DNA from: Oxalobacteraceae bacterium
GTDB lineage: Bacteria; Pseudomonadota; Gammaproteobacteria; Burkholderiales; Burkholderiaceae_D
Length of the DNA stretch: 64,000 nt
Reading direction: 5' to 3'
Assembly (NCBI GenBank): GCA_027484285.1
Contig: JAIXTG010000200.1
Span: 1 to 64,000, forward strand
Shown here: piece after piece, positions 63,108 through 64,000 of the stretch
Position numbering within the stretch: position 1 is the first letter of the stretch
How the letters are laid out: each line of letters opens with the position of its first letter
Position numbers and translations under genes: made by a program
The notes under the pieces: generated by a model
What the model was told of the DNA's origin: nothing
Seen by the model: only the letters and a program-made list of their open reading frames with translations
Database searches by the model: none

Positions 63108-64000
63108 TTAGCGCGCCCAGCGGAGGATCCCGTAGGCTTTCAAGTCGCTGCTGATGTTCCGGAAATAGATGTAGGCCGCTTCGTCGCCGTTGCCGTTGAG
63201 TGCGCCGGAGAGCGCGACGTTGGAGGCGGCGCGCTCGGGCGCGAGCCGGCCGGTGTCGCTGATGCCGCCCTTGCTGTACATGACGTGGTCCTGCCCTTCG
63301 AACTCCCAGCGGAAGCTGGTGGCGTAGCGCATCTTGTCGAAGTTGACGGAGAAGCTGGCGCCGGACACGCTGGCGGGCTCGTAGCCGCCGCTGCTGCGGC
63401 CGAAGGCCTGGCTTTCCTGCAGGCGGAAGGCCACGAAGCCGCTGGTGGGCAGGCTGGCCGCCTCGATCGAGCGGAACAGGACGAGTGCGTCGTTCTGGCC
63501 GATGACTTCATAGCCGGCCGGCGCGGCGGCGCGACCGGACCAGCGGCCCCACATCAGGTTCGGGCTGCCATTCATGCCTTCGGGCAGGCCGGCGCTGTTG
63601 TCGCCGCTGAGATTGACTTTCGGTTCTTCGGGGCGCGGCAGTTCGAACGGCAGGCGGCCGTTCGACGGCGCGATCAGCTGCGGTGCGCTGCTGCCCTTGA
63701 CTTCGAGATAGCTGCCGGTGAGCGAGCCGACCAGTTCGCGCGCCGCTGCGCCACCGCAGGGGCCGAGGGCGCTGCGGCTACAGGCGTCATCGAACGGCGC
63801 GACGACCACCGCCCCCTGCTGCACTGCCACGCGGGTCGTCGCCCGGCTGGCCTGCACGAGGAAGTCGGTGCCGCGGATGCCGATGGCGGCCACCGGGGTG
63901 TTGACGCGGAAGTTGTCTTTGGCGGACTGTCCGGCCTTGCCGCTGATGAGCCGCGCCACGCCTTCGGACAGTTCGAAGCGCACGCGGTTGGCGGCGGCGT
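63108..64000 (-). CDS. FecR-domain protein, partial (5' end outside window)
   Basis: DNFRVNTPVAAIGIRGTDFLVQASRATTRVAVQQGAVVV. Confidence 0.75.
   Translation of the reverse strand, partial: AAANRVRFELSEGVARLISGKAGQSAKDNFRVNTPVAAIGIRGTDFLVQASRATTRVAVQQGAVVVAPFDDACSRSALGPCGGAAARELVGSLTGSYLEVKGSSAPQLIAPSNGRLPFELPRPEEPKVNLSGDNSAGLPEGMNGSPNLMWGRWSGRAAAPAGYEVIGQNDALVLFRSIEAASLPTSGFVAFRLQESQAFGRSSGGYEPASVSGASFSVNFDKMRYATSFRWEFEGQDHVMYSKGGISDTGRLAPERAASNVALSGALNGNGDEAAYIYFRNISSDLKAYGILRWAR

Overview
The window holds a nearly complete, mostly minus-strand prophage (about 4.7-55.1 kb) in a high-GC, probably betaproteobacterial chromosome. The flanks carry S-layer/RTX-like surface protein genes, small HTH genes and toxin-antitoxin (TA) remnants. 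The prophage is mosaic. It has a lambda-like head module (terminase, gpW, portal, S49 protease/scaffold, gpD, gpE) and a P2-like contractile tail (V, W, J, I, fibres, FI, FII, E/E', T, U, X, D). It also has a GH108/holin lysis cassette, a Sak4/PD-(D/E)XK/primase/RuvC replication block, a LexA-like repressor, two ParB-methyltransferase fusions and a tyrosine integrase. The best candidate for an undescribed system is at 41.47-42.39 kb. There, a near-consensus promoter (TTGACA-17-GATAAT) begins transcription at a tandem array of three 50-52 nt RNA-like units. Each unit has two hairpins whose stems covary while loops and linkers are conserved. The last hairpin is followed by a broken T tract, and then by an NYN (PIN-like) nuclease ORF. 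This is the architecture of type III (ToxIN-like) toxin-antitoxin loci, with a different nuclease family. A second RNA-associated nuclease candidate is an Abi-like HEPN gene (6.8-7.5 kb) preceded by a nested hairpin with competing pairings. Other notable items are an intergenic element recurring ahead of small plus-strand genes (33.8-36.3 kb), an 86-bp symmetric dyad beside the primase gene, GAAC-N4-GTTC operators inside promoter spacers, and a predicted -1 frameshift in the tail chaperone gene. All assignments come from reading the sequence by eye; no database search was run.
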